Source of the DNA: Oasisia sp. SBJ-2009
Taxonomy: Eukaryota; Annelida; Polychaeta; Sabellida; Siboglinidae
DNA: 64,000 nucleotides
Direction of reading: 5' to 3'
NCBI GenBank assembly: GCA_964017155.1
Contig: OZ024854.1
Coordinates: forward strand, 20,212,601 to 20,276,600
Positions 12,847 to 26,800 of this stretch are shown in pieces (the stretch's first letter is position 1; every line of letters begins with the position of its first letter). A program made the translations under genes and the position numbers. The notes under the pieces are model-generated. The model worked only from the letters and a program-made list of their open reading frames with translations. It ran no database searches and was not told the origin of the DNA.

Positions 12847-15800
12847 CACCCTTGTGACAGGTTGTGAGGTCATGGGGTATTGGATGGGGTCATCATGAAT
12901 TCCCATGATCTGTCTCATCCTTGACACTGTTGTTGGAAACAGTCTCATTCACAATGGCGGATTGCAGACTTGGGGTCAACAAGTTCAAATACTTTATATC
13001 AGAAAGACCAGAGAATGTACATTCTTCAATTTAAAATACATGTACAAATATCCTTGATCAAGTACATGTATATACCGTTTATTAGAATTGCAATCATTTT
13101 CTGGAAAATCTAAATACAAATGAGTGAAATCAGCAGTAACGGATACATATCTGACCCGGCCGATCAAGCAACGTTAAACTTGAAACAAGTTGTGTGGGCT
13201 TTTTAACACGTGATGATGACTCTGCGTTTTCTGCAAATGGGCGGTTATCCAAACATCGGCAAAGTTGTAAAATAACAGGATGACCACCTTGTGATTGATC
13301 TTGTGCCTGAATATGACAGGTGGTGTCACCTGTGGTCTTTGTTGTCACACTTCAAGTGACGTTGTCAGTCTTCTGCTTCTTTCACAGGTGACAGTTATCG
13401 ACTTTCATAGACATTTTTGACAATTGTGCATCAAATTTCAGCCAGCTGCTGTTTTGACAGCGACAGGTAGATGAATGGTTGTGGTTAGTGAACTAGTAGC
13501 GGGGTGGGGGTGGGGGTGGGGTGGGGGGCTCTTGTCCTAGATGAAAATGAAAGGTGTCATAATAATAAATAGATACATTGGCGTTTTTGCACAGACAGAA
13601 TAATATTTCAAGGCATGGGTACGTTTATTTGTGGTAACTTTGAAGATATAAAGAGGAATGAAAGGTATGATACAGGCATGTGTTCCTCTTGCAATAATCT
13701 ATCTTAGCAATCATGTTTATATCACATCGTGTAGCATTCTTGCAACAAACCATGAAAATGTAAATTTGTCAGCATTTTTGTTGCTGATGGTGAATTTGGA
13801 AGGTGTGGATGATAACTTTAGAATTACTGTTCAACAAATGGCACATTTAAGTTCATTGTCCATATGTATTCGTATTTGGGAACGGAAATGGTCAGAGCTG
13901 TAAGTATATTTTTTATTAGTGGACAACATATTAAATTTGGTTCTTTACAGACTATTTTAGATCTACCACCATATGTAGAGCACCTTGACAGATTTCAAAA
14001 CATGGCAGAGTTGACAGGTGTTCTAAAAAAAGATGACTGATTACGTGTTTATCGTAGCAGTAGTGTTCAGTTATGTGTAGGCAGTGTATTAGCTGCCAAC
14101 AGACCGAAAATGATCGAAACAGCAATTTAAAATAGAATCTTGTCTGATCAATTTAAAAAAAAATGTATAATTGCACATTTCAATTTTATGATAACATTCT
14201 ATAGCCAATATGATTGTGTATATAACACTGCATACCTTCTGTGGTTGTTAGTTATGTGGCATTATTAAATGTTATAACTAATTACTGAACTGCTATTCAA
14301 CCAGTGATAGGTTAATGTGTGTGGGTAGACCAGCATGTCATACTTGACTGATTTGGTTGCAAATAATTCTGGAATAAAAGGATTTACTTGTAGTTAGAGA
14401 CAAAACGCAGATTTTGTGAGTGTATTTTAGATACACTGTTCAGTTGCCAAAACTTGTACAGCATAAACATTGTTGGGTGCTAATTTGGTTGGCCGAAGTG
14501 ACAAATGTACAGCATTTCAAATGATGCGTGTAACCAGCGAGATGAAATAAAATACAAGTACTCAGATACTATCAAAATAATTGCTTCTTTTGTTGTTGCC
14601 ATTTCTGATGTACATACTGTTCAAAAGAAACAATAAAAATAATAAAATTACATGCTCAGATTTATTTATTGCAAGCCAGAGTACATGCAAAATGTTACTG
14701 TGGTACAAAATGGTGTTCTTTTTCCACACAGTACACAGTCAACAATGCAGAATTGCACAGGAACCAGTGTATTGTTTCACACATGAAATATGTACAAACT
14801 GGACCATAGAATGGAGTAATTAGTGGCTCTTATTGATGCTGTCTGTACATAGGTTAAAGGACACAGATGGTGAAAATTTAAATAGTCGTTGGATAAAATT
14901 ATACTTTGCTTCATGGTTAGACAATCACAGGCCATTTTGGCTGTTCCACCAGTTGATATGATAGCAGTGTCTCTGGGCCGTCAGTCTGTGTCAGTCTTGG
15001 CAGATGTCGTACATCCTGTTCGCATCAAGTGAGTGACGTCACACCACACTTGCAAGTTTTGTGTGACAACTGGCCTTAGGAGTTAATGCAAGTTTGTTTG
15101 ATTTGAGTCGATTTGGTAATGTTTTCGGATATATTATTTATGTCGACATGTTCTCAACACTTTTACTATCAGCTTTAAACAAAATTTTGCTTTCGCCCAA
15201 AACATCACTACATACATCCTCCACTGTTATGCTTGGTGTGATCTCAAAGAGAACAGATGCTATAGCTGGGGCGCCACATGTCTTCAAAGGTGGGCCATGA
15301 ATCACGACCAAACATTATCATTATCTCAGAGTAGTTAACTTAGGAAGGCAAAATTAAAACTAAGTTCAATACATGTATTTCGATTTTGCAAAAACATCCA
15401 TTGTTCGTGTCCCTCAAAGACAAGTTGGTGATGTGCGAGTGAGAGTTTGCAGACAGATGTAACTTTGGAATTGCATATTTCGTGAAGTTTTGGTTGGTAA
15501 CTTGCAACAATTCTAATTTGATTGACCACATGAACAGCTGTAGGTGTTGTGAGGTGACTTACTAACCTAAAGATTCTTTACCGTGGCACAGCCAGCCCCA
15601 ACAGTGGACTGCACTGGCCTCCCCCACGTCATTAGTAGTGACAACTGAGCATCACTCTTGAGTACCAGTAGAACATTTTTAGCACTGACTGATTTGTCCA
15701 TCTGTAAAAAGTAACTTTGAGCATAGGACTGCAAATATACACTCCAAACTAATTTTGTTTTAATTATTTAATATATATTTTGTTTTTTATATTAACTGTT

Positions 15801-15976
15801 TTAAGAGAGCATACGCCGCCCCCCCCCAAGCTTCGATTAGACTTTTAACGCCCGGAAAGGGCCCAGTCCAGTATTTGGAAGAAGAAACTAGACGCTAGAG
15901 ATATAATTAATTATTACAAATACCCAATAACATGCATACTACATAGTCTAGTAGTGTCACTTTGGAGTGTCCCAGT
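12847..15976. other. Intergenic spacer between PSME3 and the BTB zinc-finger gene
   Basis: No supported exon. A G-rich run lies at 13499-13530 and a C-run at 15820. An exon-like stretch near 14950-15029 (plus, donor ATCAA|GTGAGT) is mentioned under rejected items. Confidence 0.5.
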
Positions 15977-18668
15977 TCAGCTTGAGCACTGAATGACATG
16001 CTTCTTCAACACACTTGCCCATCTATACCGCTTTCCACACAGGTGGCATTCGAATGGTTTTGCTTCTGAGTGGACACGTTCGTGGCTTGCCAATTTCTTT
16101 TTTGTGGAGAAGCTGCGACCACACGTGCAACACTGGAATGGCTTGTCCCCGGTGTGTGTCATGTGGTGGTCGAGGAGGTTACAGTTGCGAGAGAACGTCT
16201 TGCCACAGACGGCGCACATGTAGGGCTTCTCACCCGTGTGCAGACGCACGTGCATGTCAAGGGATGTACGGAATGTGAAAGCCTTGCCACAAATGGAGCA
16301 CACAAACGGCTTCTCCTCGGTGTGGATACGCTGGTGGCCAATCAAGTCAGCCTTCCGAAGGAATGCCTTTCCGCAGATGCTGCATTCGAACGGCTTGATG
16401 CCCGTATGTATGCGTCGATGCCGGGCAAGGTTCGACGAGTCCTTGAACGTCATTGCGCAGACCTGGCACGCGAACGGCCGCTCTCCCGTGTGTCTCCGCT
16501 CATGCGTGACGAGGTTGACCATCTTGGCAAACGACTTGTCACAGTGGGGGCACTGGAACGGCTTCACGTCCATGTGCTGGTACATGTGGTTCTTCAGGTC
16601 CGACTCCATGCTGAATTCCTTCGGACACAACTCGCATGCAAACGGTTTCTCCAAGCAGTGCACACGTTGCATGTGCACGGCCATGTCGGACGCACGTTGG
16701 AACTCCCGGCCGCACTCAGGGCATGGGTGCGGGCGTACCCCTGTGTGCGTGCGTGCGTGTCGTGCCAGGTTCGAGCTGTGGTTGAATGTCATGCCGCACT
16801 GTCCGCAGACATATGGCCGTTCACCCGTGTGGATGTTACTGTGGAACTTGAGACGAGACAGATGAGAAAACACCTTCCCGCAAACCTCGCAGGTGTATTC
16901 TTTTGCGCCTCCCTTACATTTCCCTCTTCGTTTCCTCCCTTTCTGTGCCAGTGTCTTTCTCACGTGACCTTTGTCATCATTGCTACTGTCCAGTACTCCC
17001 CCCACAGCAGAGATCTGGCCAGTGGTGTCCTGGGCCTGTCCGTCAATGTCTAGCACCTCCTTCTTCAAGAACATCCCCAGGCTGACTTCCTCCATCGTGG
17101 CATTGGCGTCTAGTTCCACCGTGCCACTGTCCAGCTGAATCTCCTCGGTCAAGAGAGCCTCAATGTCCAGTGAGTCCAGCTGTATACCAACAGATTTAGA
17201 GTTGTGTGTCTGTGAATGAATGTCAACTACAGCAATCTGGACATCTTCCTGAAGTGGCCCTGTTTCTGTGTACAATGTCACACACTGCTGGGGCATGTCT
17301 GGGTCATTGTGGATTGAGTCAGCCTGTCTCATCTCATCGCCATCAACACCTGCCAAACACACCATAATATGTGATGTGCGTAATCAAGAGTCTGTTAATC
17401 ACTGCCACTTAATCAATGAAGTTAACCGCATAAAAATATTAAATTAAAACTGCGTCATAAAATACTGTAAAAGCATCACAATGTCCACTGTCCATGCTGT
17501 AATGTTTTCTTGTAATTATGTATATATATAAAGACAACTTTTCCTACCTGTCATAACAAATATTGTGTTACGTACAACAAAATGACAGTCATTTTATTTG
17601 TGTGAAATATGTGAATTATACAAATTTCAATATGTGATTTAAAGACAAGAAAAATTCAACCTACAACCTTAATAATGCAATTCCATGAATCCAACAAATA
17701 AACATCTTTAGGAGTAACCAGTCAGCCAGGGTGCTAGCAGCAAAATAAAAATTATTTATAAAGACTAATTTCCAATAGAATACTGTGCTGTACAAAATTG
17801 AGCAGCATGAAAAAAGTAAACAAATTGCATAAACATGTACAAATCACAAAAAAGGTTAAATATGATAGGCAAATTTACCAGTAATGGTGTGATAAATAAA
17901 AATAATAATATATGGTAATTATCATAAAAAATAATTTGTTTTATTATGTAATTACCATACATATTACTGCCAAATTATTGAGGAAGGTATGATTTCCACT
18001 CTCCAAATCTCACAATTCTCACTCCTGAAATATATGCTCACAAGTGTAATCATATTCTAGTTATCACTGGTACTGGTGTAACCGCATGTCTGCAATATTA
18101 TTTATGCATATACTTATTATTTAATATTGCCGTTGTTAAATATCTCAAATTGAGTCTACTACAGAACTTTAATCCTTAATCCTCTATTTATCTTCCTCCG
18201 CTAAATCTTAAGGCATGTTATCGTACCTGAAGAGAGACTTGTCGCTAACTCTTCAGTCGTGATTGGAATCTGGAGATGTTTACTGCTGGCTGAAGCACCT
18301 GTCTTGTTGTCGTGGCCGGATTCACCACACATCTTTGCCAGTTTAACCAAACCGAGTCGATGACCAGCTTTCAGAAGGTTTGCCACTTTTTGCGCTTTTG
18401 TGATCTGAACTTCTCCCGTGTAGATGAAGTGCAGCACAGACTCCCAGGTCTCACCAGAGATGCCAGGGATGTGTAGCTGGTGACAGTGGGCAGACATCGC
18501 TGTCTTGAGAACAGAACTAGCAGCTGCCAGCACACACGTGTGTGCTCTTAAGATGCGACCGTCTTCTGCCGAGATGATCACATCCAAGAAGGCACTGTTC
18601 TGTCTCAAACTGTCCAGTGAACTGCACAGAGAGACACACCATGTTTCGTCTCTGTCAGCCATCACCAT
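15977..18668 (-). CDS. BTB (POZ) and C2H2 zinc-finger protein, paralogue A
   Basis: Two coding exons on the minus strand: BTB exon 18668-18227 and zinc-finger exon 17349-15977. The donor TTCAG|GTACGA and acceptor TTGGCAG|GTGTTG join in phase 1, giving 604 residues. The BTB fold is clear near residues 15-115: FLDVIISAEDGRILRAHTCV, then LAAASSVLK and LHFIYTGEV. After an acidic spacer come ten canonical C2H2 fingers with TGEKP-type linkers and an eleventh C-C-H-C finger ending in QCSS-stop. Such proteins usually bind DNA through the fingers and recruit repressors or Cullin-3 through the BTB; target and role here are unknown. The first in-frame ATG is at 18668, with a second at 18662; an acceptor just upstream (TATTAG, exon from 18686) implies a 5' UTR exon elsewhere. 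No orthologue name is justified. Confidence 0.9.
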
Positions 18669-18686
18669 CCTCAGCAAGCCGGTGCC

Positions 18687-21205
18687 CTAATAAGAACAAG
18701 GCAAATATTCTAGTGTTAGTACAATCACACCAGTACATCAATTGGTATCAATTCTTCAGTAATTTGCAACTGAAATTAGTAGCCCATTTTGGAATCCGAA
18801 TGTCATTACTGGCATACCTAGACCCTATTAAAAGTCAACAGACTTCAGGCTGGATTTACCATGGTCCATCTAGTGAAAGGAATTATTTATAGCCTATGTG
18901 ATTAAATTCCTCAATTTTAAGCTGAGCTTCTGACTGTCCTACGTCCTACTGAGAAATAACTGAATGTGGTGTGCAGTAGCCATGACAATGACAACCTATG
19001 TAGGAGCAGGTTTGTCAGTTGTACAACTGTCAAACTTCTCCTCACATATCTTATGTACAAATACAAACATTAGGTCACAAATTAAAGTCATTTACATTAT
19101 TGAAATAAATAAAATTCACAAAACAAACTCATGCAAAACTCAACATTATTGGTGGCGACTACCAGACATAGGGTCAAATACAATACATTTTGTATCTGAA
19201 AGTATTTAAATATTGTTTTAAAGTATTTATAATTATATTTAAATACTTTCTGTCAGACATTTTGTTACTGACCTTGAAGTCTTACTACAATTATGATTGT
19301 TCAAAAACAACCAGTACTGATGTATAATTACACATGTATCATTATGGTGAATGTACAGTAACTTGTATTGCAAAAATGGTTCAAATTTAATCCCTTTTAA
19401 GAGTTTTTCTCGGGTAGTCTGGTATTTACCACTATTTGAGGTTTTCCCAGGACGGTAATTACCGCCCGGTATTTACCAGGGTGGAAAAAACGTGCCAACC
19501 CTGGTGTGGCATAAACTGGCTCAGGAGTCTAGACAGAATGTTTTTTCACAACTGTGAAATGGCTAACTGTGGCAGGCAGCACTGAGCCGGTTTTTACTAA
19601 AAGTAACATTTCAACGCTCCCGGATACAAGCCTATAAGAATTATTTCTTCATGCTCCTTCCACAGAGGCTTTCACAGAGGCTTTCAAGCAGTGCCTTGAA
19701 CCTGACAGCACTGCATATGGCTGTGACTAACATTAACTTAATGGTTAACGTATAGTGACTGCTGTTTTTAACATGCACTTGCACTTTTTTATTATTATTT
19801 CTATAAACATTTCATCACCATTAATATTAATTTTTAATCAGCACTTGCACATGCGCACACATTTTCCACGAAGTCGTCATAATTGACAGTAGTGGATCCC
19901 TGGAAGAAGTAGAGCCTACAGTAAGAGTAGAGATGGCGACTAGCCTCACTGTAGGTACCCCTGGGTATGTGACAAAACTGGGTCATAGCGGCTGTGCTGA
20001 TGTGCCGTTGCAAGTGCACCGTGTAAAGGTACATTTGCTCAGAAGCTCCCTTCCATAATGTGTTCTCATTGGCTATCGTATGGCTTTTCCGAGCTATTTT
20101 TAGATACCTTACGCTGTAGACTTCCTTGATCGTTACTTTGATACTATTGCTTAACATATAGATAATTAAATATAAACATTATTCCTCATTTGTGTGAAAT
20201 ATGAAACTAAATAAGATTCAAACATTGTTATCTATGATGTGGAAAATGCCCCGTTGAACATTTTAGTATTTACCGAAAATGTCCATGTTACGAAATGCTT
20301 TCGTAAACTACTATGTAACCCACTGTAGTCACCTAAATTACATCAAACATAATTATTACGTAAGGTTATTCATTATATAGATATGTGTTTTTATTTAGAT
20401 GCTCACATAATGTGGATGTTTGCAGATTTTGATTATGGTTTGTTTGCCATTACGCATATTGATTGGGTGACCCACTATTTGGCATGCCATTCATTGAAAG
20501 CGATGAATAGTTAGTTAGGCGTTGTAGAAGATTTGTTATTATTATTATTAATAATATATAACGTTTGTAATTTGTTTCCATAGTTTATAATGTATTTTAA
20601 ATAGTAAGTCTGCAAACTATCTGCACATAATTCAGCCTGTAATTTAAAAAAAGTATTTAATTAAATAGTTTAGTTAAGTAGTTAAAATAAGTTGGTTAAT
20701 TAATTATATGTGAAACAATTAATTATGCGTTATTGGGGAGTACAGTTTACATACTTAATTTCATGTATCTACTATCTAGTAATGTTTCTTGTATTAACAT
20801 TAATTATGAGTGATGTTTTAAACACATTGTTGAGTTGAATAAGTTGGTTAATGACTGATTTAGGAAGTAATTAATAATGCATATATGTATAAATACCATG
20901 AACACATACACATTATTTTCCCATCACTACTTTATATGCTATTTTGTCATGTAATTTCACTGAACATTTTATTAAAATATATGTTGTTTTAATAAATAAT
21001 GACAATATTTCATAGAATCACATGTTCCAGTAATTAATTATTAATCTAAACATTTAATTAGCATCACAGTGTTACAATGAATGCAATTAAAACTGCATCA
21101 TTATAAATAGTTGTCCATGGGAATTATGTATTAAAAATTTGAGCTTTATAATATTAATATTAAGAAAGTTAAGACATTTTGAAGTATGTATGTCTTATGG
21201 CTTCA
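18687..21205. other. Intergenic spacer upstream of BTB-ZF gene A
   Basis: No coding exon recognised. It probably holds the non-coding first exon and promoter of gene A, which I cannot place. A 107-codon minus frame at 20157-19834 has no recognisable domain. Tracts near 19420-19490 with GGTATTTACC repeats suggest an old repeat. Confidence 0.4.
19163..19262. repeat. End fragment of the CAGACATGGGGTCAAATA hAT-like MITE
   Basis: CAGACATAGGGTCAAATAC matches the terminus of the elements at 27037 and 43535-44363 and is followed by the same AAGTATTTAAATA-rich subterminal sequence. The other end is not visible. Confidence 0.55.
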
Positions 21206-21328
21206 CGGTGATCTCGGACTTTCGCGATCTCGGACTAAGTGATCTCGGACTGTTTCGGTGATCTCGGCCAGTGTGCGGCAGTGATCTCGGCCTGTTTCGG
21301 TGATCTCGGACTAAGTGATCTCGGACTG
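21206..21328. repeat. Left inverted repeat, 7 GATCTCGG cores
   Basis: Linkers alternate between AAGT, TTTCGGT, TTTCGC and GTGCGGCAGT before each core, and all recur in inverted form at the right end. Confidence 0.85.
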
Positions 21329-21419
21329 TATAGGGAGTGATGCGCACCATACCCTCACCAATATAATGAAGTGATATGATGGTACAGCATATGTATCGTG
21401 TTACAAAAATATGCAATGC

Positions 21420-22680
21420 ATAAAGAATCTGTGACGATCAGTCGTTATTTCGTCTCGTTCTTCATGTTGCAAAAAAATGCAATGCAATGCAATAAAGAAG
21501 TTGTAACGATCAGTTGTTATTTCGTTCTTATTTATTGACTATTGATAAATCTCAAAGTGTTATCATTGAACTTATTGAGCCTGCAATGCAATAAAAATGT
21601 TATAACGATCCGCCAAGTTTTGAGCAAGGAACCAATCTGTTTGAGTGGATTCTGTTTGATAGTCTTCTTCTAAGAACCAGGTTTTACGTAGTTTAATTTT
21701 TGGCATTATAACAACGCAACTGAGTTATTAATGCAATATACATCAATTAAAAAGGTAGAATGCGTGGTAATTTAATTGTTTCGCAATAGTCCTTTTCTTA
21801 ATTATTGTTTATATTTGATTTGTGTCCATTGGGAAGGTGCGAACGTAATCGACTTCCAATTGTTGCTGAGCTATATTGAGCACCTATTTTCGTTTGTCTT
21901 TGATTTATGGGCTGTGTGAACATGTTTTGAGGCACGCCATAGTAATCGGCTGTCTACTCGTGCATTGCGTTATTGAGCAGATTCCTCCTTTCATGTTTTT
22001 TCTTTGATTTGTTGAGACGCATGGAAACAATGTACGGCAATTGACTTAACACCCTTAATGTTGTTTATTGTTTCACAGAGCCGTTACCTTAAAAGGTATA
22101 ATCATTGCATGCAGCGTAGATTTTAAAGTATTCCAGGACTCTGTGGCATCTCAATTACAACATAAATTATAATCGGAAGCAGAAAAGATGTATCACATCT
22201 TCCTCGTTTGAAACACATACGCACGCGCGCATGCTCGCACGTAAGCAATCGACACTTAAAATTATATAATCAACTATAAGCCAATCAAACTACAAACGCA
22301 TAAAATTACTGCAATGCTATAAAGACGCTGAGACAATCATTTGTGATTTAATTCTAATTTATTTCCTAATAATAAAGTTATTAATGCAATACACGTACAA
22401 CAATGATAATGGGTAGACGGCGTGCTAATTTTATTCATAATAGTTTATATTAATTTTGATTTGTATCCTTTGGGAGTTGCGAACATTATCGACTTGCTTT
22501 GCTATATTGGGCACATCTTTCTATGATTTATGAACGTTTTGAGGCAGGCCATAGTAATCGGCTGTCTACTCGTGCACTGCAGCGGTATTGAGCAGATTCT
22601 TTCTTTCATGAGTTTTCTTTGATTTGTTACGACGCATGGAAACCACGTACAGCAATTGAGTTAACACCCTTGTTGTTGTT
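21420..22680. repeat. Diverged internal direct duplication
   Basis: About 21710-22070 and 22370-22680 share the same order of blocks, including CATAGTAATCGGCTGTCTAC, TTTTCTTTGATTTGTT and TTAACACCCTT. Upstream, several short copies of TGCAATGCAATAAAG with CGATCAG recur. Part of the enclosing inverted-repeat element. Confidence 0.7.
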
Positions 22681-22683
22681 GCT

Positions 22684-23244
22684 ATGATGCCATTCTATCA
22701 ACTGACGACCCAGTTGTTCGAAGAAGCTGACCAGGTGAGCAATCCGTGCTGCATACGATATATAACGCTACCTATATAACAAGTATTTCCTCCGGCGGCT
22801 GGCTCTGCAATAGTCTGCGGCTGTTCAAGCTATGCGGTTGTAACATATTTATATGTTGATTGTAAATATGTACACGTATTTGTTGTACTGCACAAGCACA
22901 ACCGTTTAATATATATTTATGGAATTAATAAAAATGATCGAAAATATCGGTTTAATAAAATGTAGCGACTAAACAATTTGCTTGAAAATGTGTGATCGCG
23001 ATGGCATGTACTACTCGCTACTGTTGTGTTCAGCTTATGTTATAAATAAGAGTTACATGTGTTTCAGATCGAACTCACCCTGCGACTGGTATCACAAGGC
23101 AAGCTGCGAAGATTTCAAAAAAAGACATATCGTGACCTCCAAGGAAAGGTGGCCCTCCAGTGGGACTTGTTCAGAGCGGGCGAGAAGACCGCAATGCAGA
23201 TGCTCAAGGCATTTGCCAGATTGTACGGCCCGGTCATGCACTGA
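22684..23244 (+). CDS. Small two-exon gene inside the inverted-repeat element, unknown function
   Basis: Exon A 22684-22734 (MMPFYQLTTQLFEEADQ) ends at CCAG|GTGAGC. Exon B 23068-23244 follows GTTTCAG and stays in phase 0 to a TGA, giving 75 residues rich in basic and amphipathic stretches (LRRFQKKTYRDLQG, MQMLKAFARLYG). An AATAAA follows about 35 bases after the stop. Exon B is GC-richer than its AT-rich surroundings and splice signals are good, so it looks genuinely coding. No domain is recognised. It could be element cargo, a captured host exon pair, or the end of a gene whose other exons I miss. Confidence 0.55.
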
Positions 23245-23594
23245 TCCAGTGCAAGATCACACATGGGGAATGTTTTTAATAAAACATAATCTTTCTACAT
23301 TATGCTTTACGTCTTCTGTGAATTAGCCTCGAATCGTACACATATATATAGTACCATAGAACATAGTACGGCAACGGTCCGGTCTTAATATTTCAGAGCT
23401 GAAACTCACCAAAACACATACTTAGATTATCAGTGCTTTTCTACAGTTTAGAAATGTTTTAATTACACTGTATTACATTGGCGCACTCCTATCTTGGAAT
23501 TAGTTAGCCGTCGCATAAATGTACGATAAACACAACCATTCGCTTGTGTTAAACGTCAAAAATAAAGCACACCCTAAACGCTTGCCGAGTTAAC

Positions 23595-23843
23595 CGAAAA
23601 CAGGCCGAGATCACTGCCGCACAGTCCGAGATCACTTAGTCCGAGATCACCGAAACAGTCCGAGATCACCTAGTCCGAGATCACCGAAACAGTCCGAGAT
23701 CACTGCCGCACACTGGCCGAGATCACCGAAACAGTCCGAGATCACTTAGTCCGAGATCGCGAAAGTCCGAGATCACTTAGTCCGAGATCACCGAAACAGT
23801 CCGAGATCACTTAGTCCGAGATCGCGAAAATCCGAGATCACCG
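23595..23843. repeat. Right inverted repeat, 14 CCGAGATC cores
   Basis: Reverse complement of the left end, but twice as long through internal duplication of the block holding CACTTAGTCCGAGATCACCG. Confidence 0.85.
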
Positions 23844-26800
23844 GGTACCGTCTTAAGTAGTGTTCACACGTTTTACCTGTTTTACATTGAAACAAAGGGA
23901 CAAACATTTCTACTGACTAATTTCCGACATTCAAGTTGGCATAATTGTTTTAATATACACCCTAGGACAAATATGTAACCACCAATTTACAGGTATATCC
24001 AAGCTCTTTCCAGTGCCGTCTGCCAGTGGTAGCAGTTTTACTAATTTAAGATTACATACAAGGCTAGGCTAGGGCCTAGGTCTAGGGCTGGAGCCTGGGC
24101 GTCTTCATCGAGATCGCCGGTTAACTGTCTTAAGCATCTCAATCAAATAAATTGTCTCATAATTTGTTTCAATGGCATGGGACTCGAGGGTTAGAAAATG
24201 GCTTCATTATGGAAGAATTTCATCAGGATTGAGCGATAATATAACACTTTATCAAGTTCATATCAAGTCGAAACGCAGTTTTGTCTACTACGATTTTCTG
24301 TTTAACGATGACAGTTCTAGGATAATATATGAAACTTCAAGGATGCCAACTTCAATACTCACTCTACCAAATATACAATAATTAAAGTTCGGCTATGCCG
24401 CGTGATAAGTTTGCCTTGATCTCTTGAACGCTTGAAGCAGAGCTGGGGGCTCTTCAACGCACAGCGTCCTCACACGGATGGGATAACAACTTAAAATAGA
24501 GACCCAGGTTCCGTAAGGTGGCAGCACTTTTAAGCCCCTCAACTCTGCCTGGGGAAAGTTACGCTCTGCATTTGTTATCCGCCAGGGCGGCCTTACTCCA
24601 GATTAGGGTAGAGACGTCTATAAAATAAAAATAACGGTATACTTTTACAAGATAATGATATGCTATGAAAAGTATTAAACACTGAACTTATATTAACACA
24701 AAATAAGTATAAATTCCAATTTACAGTTGTTTATAAAATAAGTATTACGGCAGGATTAACCAGTACCCGTGAGGTGGCAGCATTGTTTAAACCCCACACG
24801 AATAACACACAAATTAAATAAAGATACCTTTTGATCAAATAATGCTGTATTATAAAAACTATTAAAAATTAAACTTATATTAACACAAAATAAACAGAAA
24901 TACAAATTTGCAGTTGTTTATAAAATATAAATTGCGGCATGATTAACCAGTGTCCGTGAGGTGGCAGCATTGCATAGATCACGCGGATAAACATTCAAAA
25001 GCCGGAACATTTACCAGACTGTCTTCTCATAGAAAGGGGACATACGACCAAATGGATTCCTACGCCATTGATCCTAACTGTAGTCCTTCTTAAAAGAATC
25101 GCATTGTGCATTTGTTAATTTCTGGAAGCACTAAATGTAGGACTGGTTAAATGGAAATGATATTTGCATGGATTTATAGTGTAATCTGGCCGAGGTGTCA
25201 ACATTGGCAATCGGCCGCTGATTGAAGCAAAAATGAAGAGGTATCAGGTTAGAGATGGGATTGTAAGAGAAAGAGATGTCATTTTCACAAATTTTATACA
25301 TGACATGTGTCGATGGAGACTAATTAATGTCTGACATTTTCAATACCATGGATTAATAAACCTATAGTGGGAAATCAAAGAAACGTTACAATGGCCGCCT
25401 ATGGGCAATCAATTGGTGGTGTCTACCGAGAACAATATGCCACGAATTAAAAACCAAGTCTATTCTCAGTGTAGAAGTAATTGAGTAAGGTTTAAAATAG
25501 TATAACATATAAATACATGATAACGCAAACAAGGCTAGAAGGGCAGTTAAGTGGGTGTTATGTTTGTGGACTGTGTAGCCACTAATAAAGAAACATCACA
25601 TACATCACCAGTCCAGGTTCATAGCAACTTGCCAAGGTTATTACTTTTGGGAGGATGCATTTTTAAACCTACCAATATTATTAACTCTCAGTTTTATTCA
25701 TAAAAGCCAATACCTGGTTACACTATAATCATTATATCTTGCTTATATACTTAAAATCCTTTACCTTTTACAATGTTTTAAATGTTTTCATAATAATATA
25801 ATGAGAAAGGTGGGTGTGCAAAGTTTTTTAGAACAAACACTTTAAAATGTTACAAATTGGTGACATTTGTAATATGGTTTTCATTCAATTAGTACGTACA
25901 TTATATTAATCTGATCTGTAAAAAAAAGGTTCCATAATTTATCAATAATAAATTCATTTAGTAATTTAATAAACTTTTATACAATATTATTATTGTTATT
26001 TGCACTTTTGCATTGCAGATATAACTAAATCACATCTGCTTCATTTACAAGTGCCATCTCACGAAAAGACTATGATCAAAACATCGTTAATCCTATAGCT
26101 AAAAGGTTAATAAAATGTGCTAAAAGTTGATAAACAACAGTTCATGTGGGTGAGTTCTCATTGTATTATCATATAGACAGGTCCCTCTCCAACTGTTGCC
26201 ATGGAGCTGCACTGTACTGTGTGTCGCTGGTCAGTGCTTAGCTTAGCGACCCCTGATTGTTGGTGCTGACAAAATCGATTGTCTATCACACACTGGGCTG
26301 GTGAATCACATTGAGCTGGTGAATATTTAATTAACATGTGCCTTTCTTACTTTGGAGTATACTAAATTTGAAACGTACAAAGTTTGGACCATTTATTTTA
26401 TCATCTTACAAAACAACCAGTTATACCGTTTTAATGATATTAAAATGAACACTAAAATAAATGCAACATGCATTAATAGAAAATCAATAGTTTTGAAGAT
26501 ACAATTTAAAACCTGCAGGCAACTGGTGACTAATTACAGATTAAACCCAGTTACCAAAAAACAATATTTTTTAACAGATAGGGAGTGTTGGCCTCAGGGA
26601 ACAATACACAAAACAGTGCGGGTTCTCTGGCACCCTGCCAACTTGTCCAGGCAGACACAGGCAAAATGTGAACATAGAGCTTTTTGGGAGACTCTGACGT
26701 GCCCTTAGAACTAAATACAAATTTTGTGTATACAATGACACTACCCTAAGATGTGTGCTTTTGCCATTTTCAATACTTGGCACAGGTCTTGCAGAATGAG

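Larger units (their letters stand above)
21206..23843. mobile_element. 2.6-kb element with long inverted repeats built of GTGATCTCGG units
   Basis: The left end (21206-21328) and right end (23595-23843) are reverse complements. Both begin CGGTGATCTCGGA and continue through TTCGCGATCTCGGACTAAGT. Each is made of the core GATCTCGG with alternating linkers: 7 cores on the left, 14 on the right. Between them lie a diverged internal direct duplication and a small two-exon gene. No transposase was recognised and no convincing target-site duplication was found, so this may be a non-autonomous DNA transposon or another inverted-repeat locus. Confidence 0.7.

Noticed and set aside
14950..15029. Exon-like stretch (MIAVSLGRQSVSVLADVVHP) with ATCAA|GTGAGT donor
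   Set aside because: No acceptor with a good pyrimidine tract and no partner exon; too little to call.
16070..17053. 327-codon plus-strand ORF
   Set aside because: Antisense shadow of the zinc-finger exon; no domain of its own.
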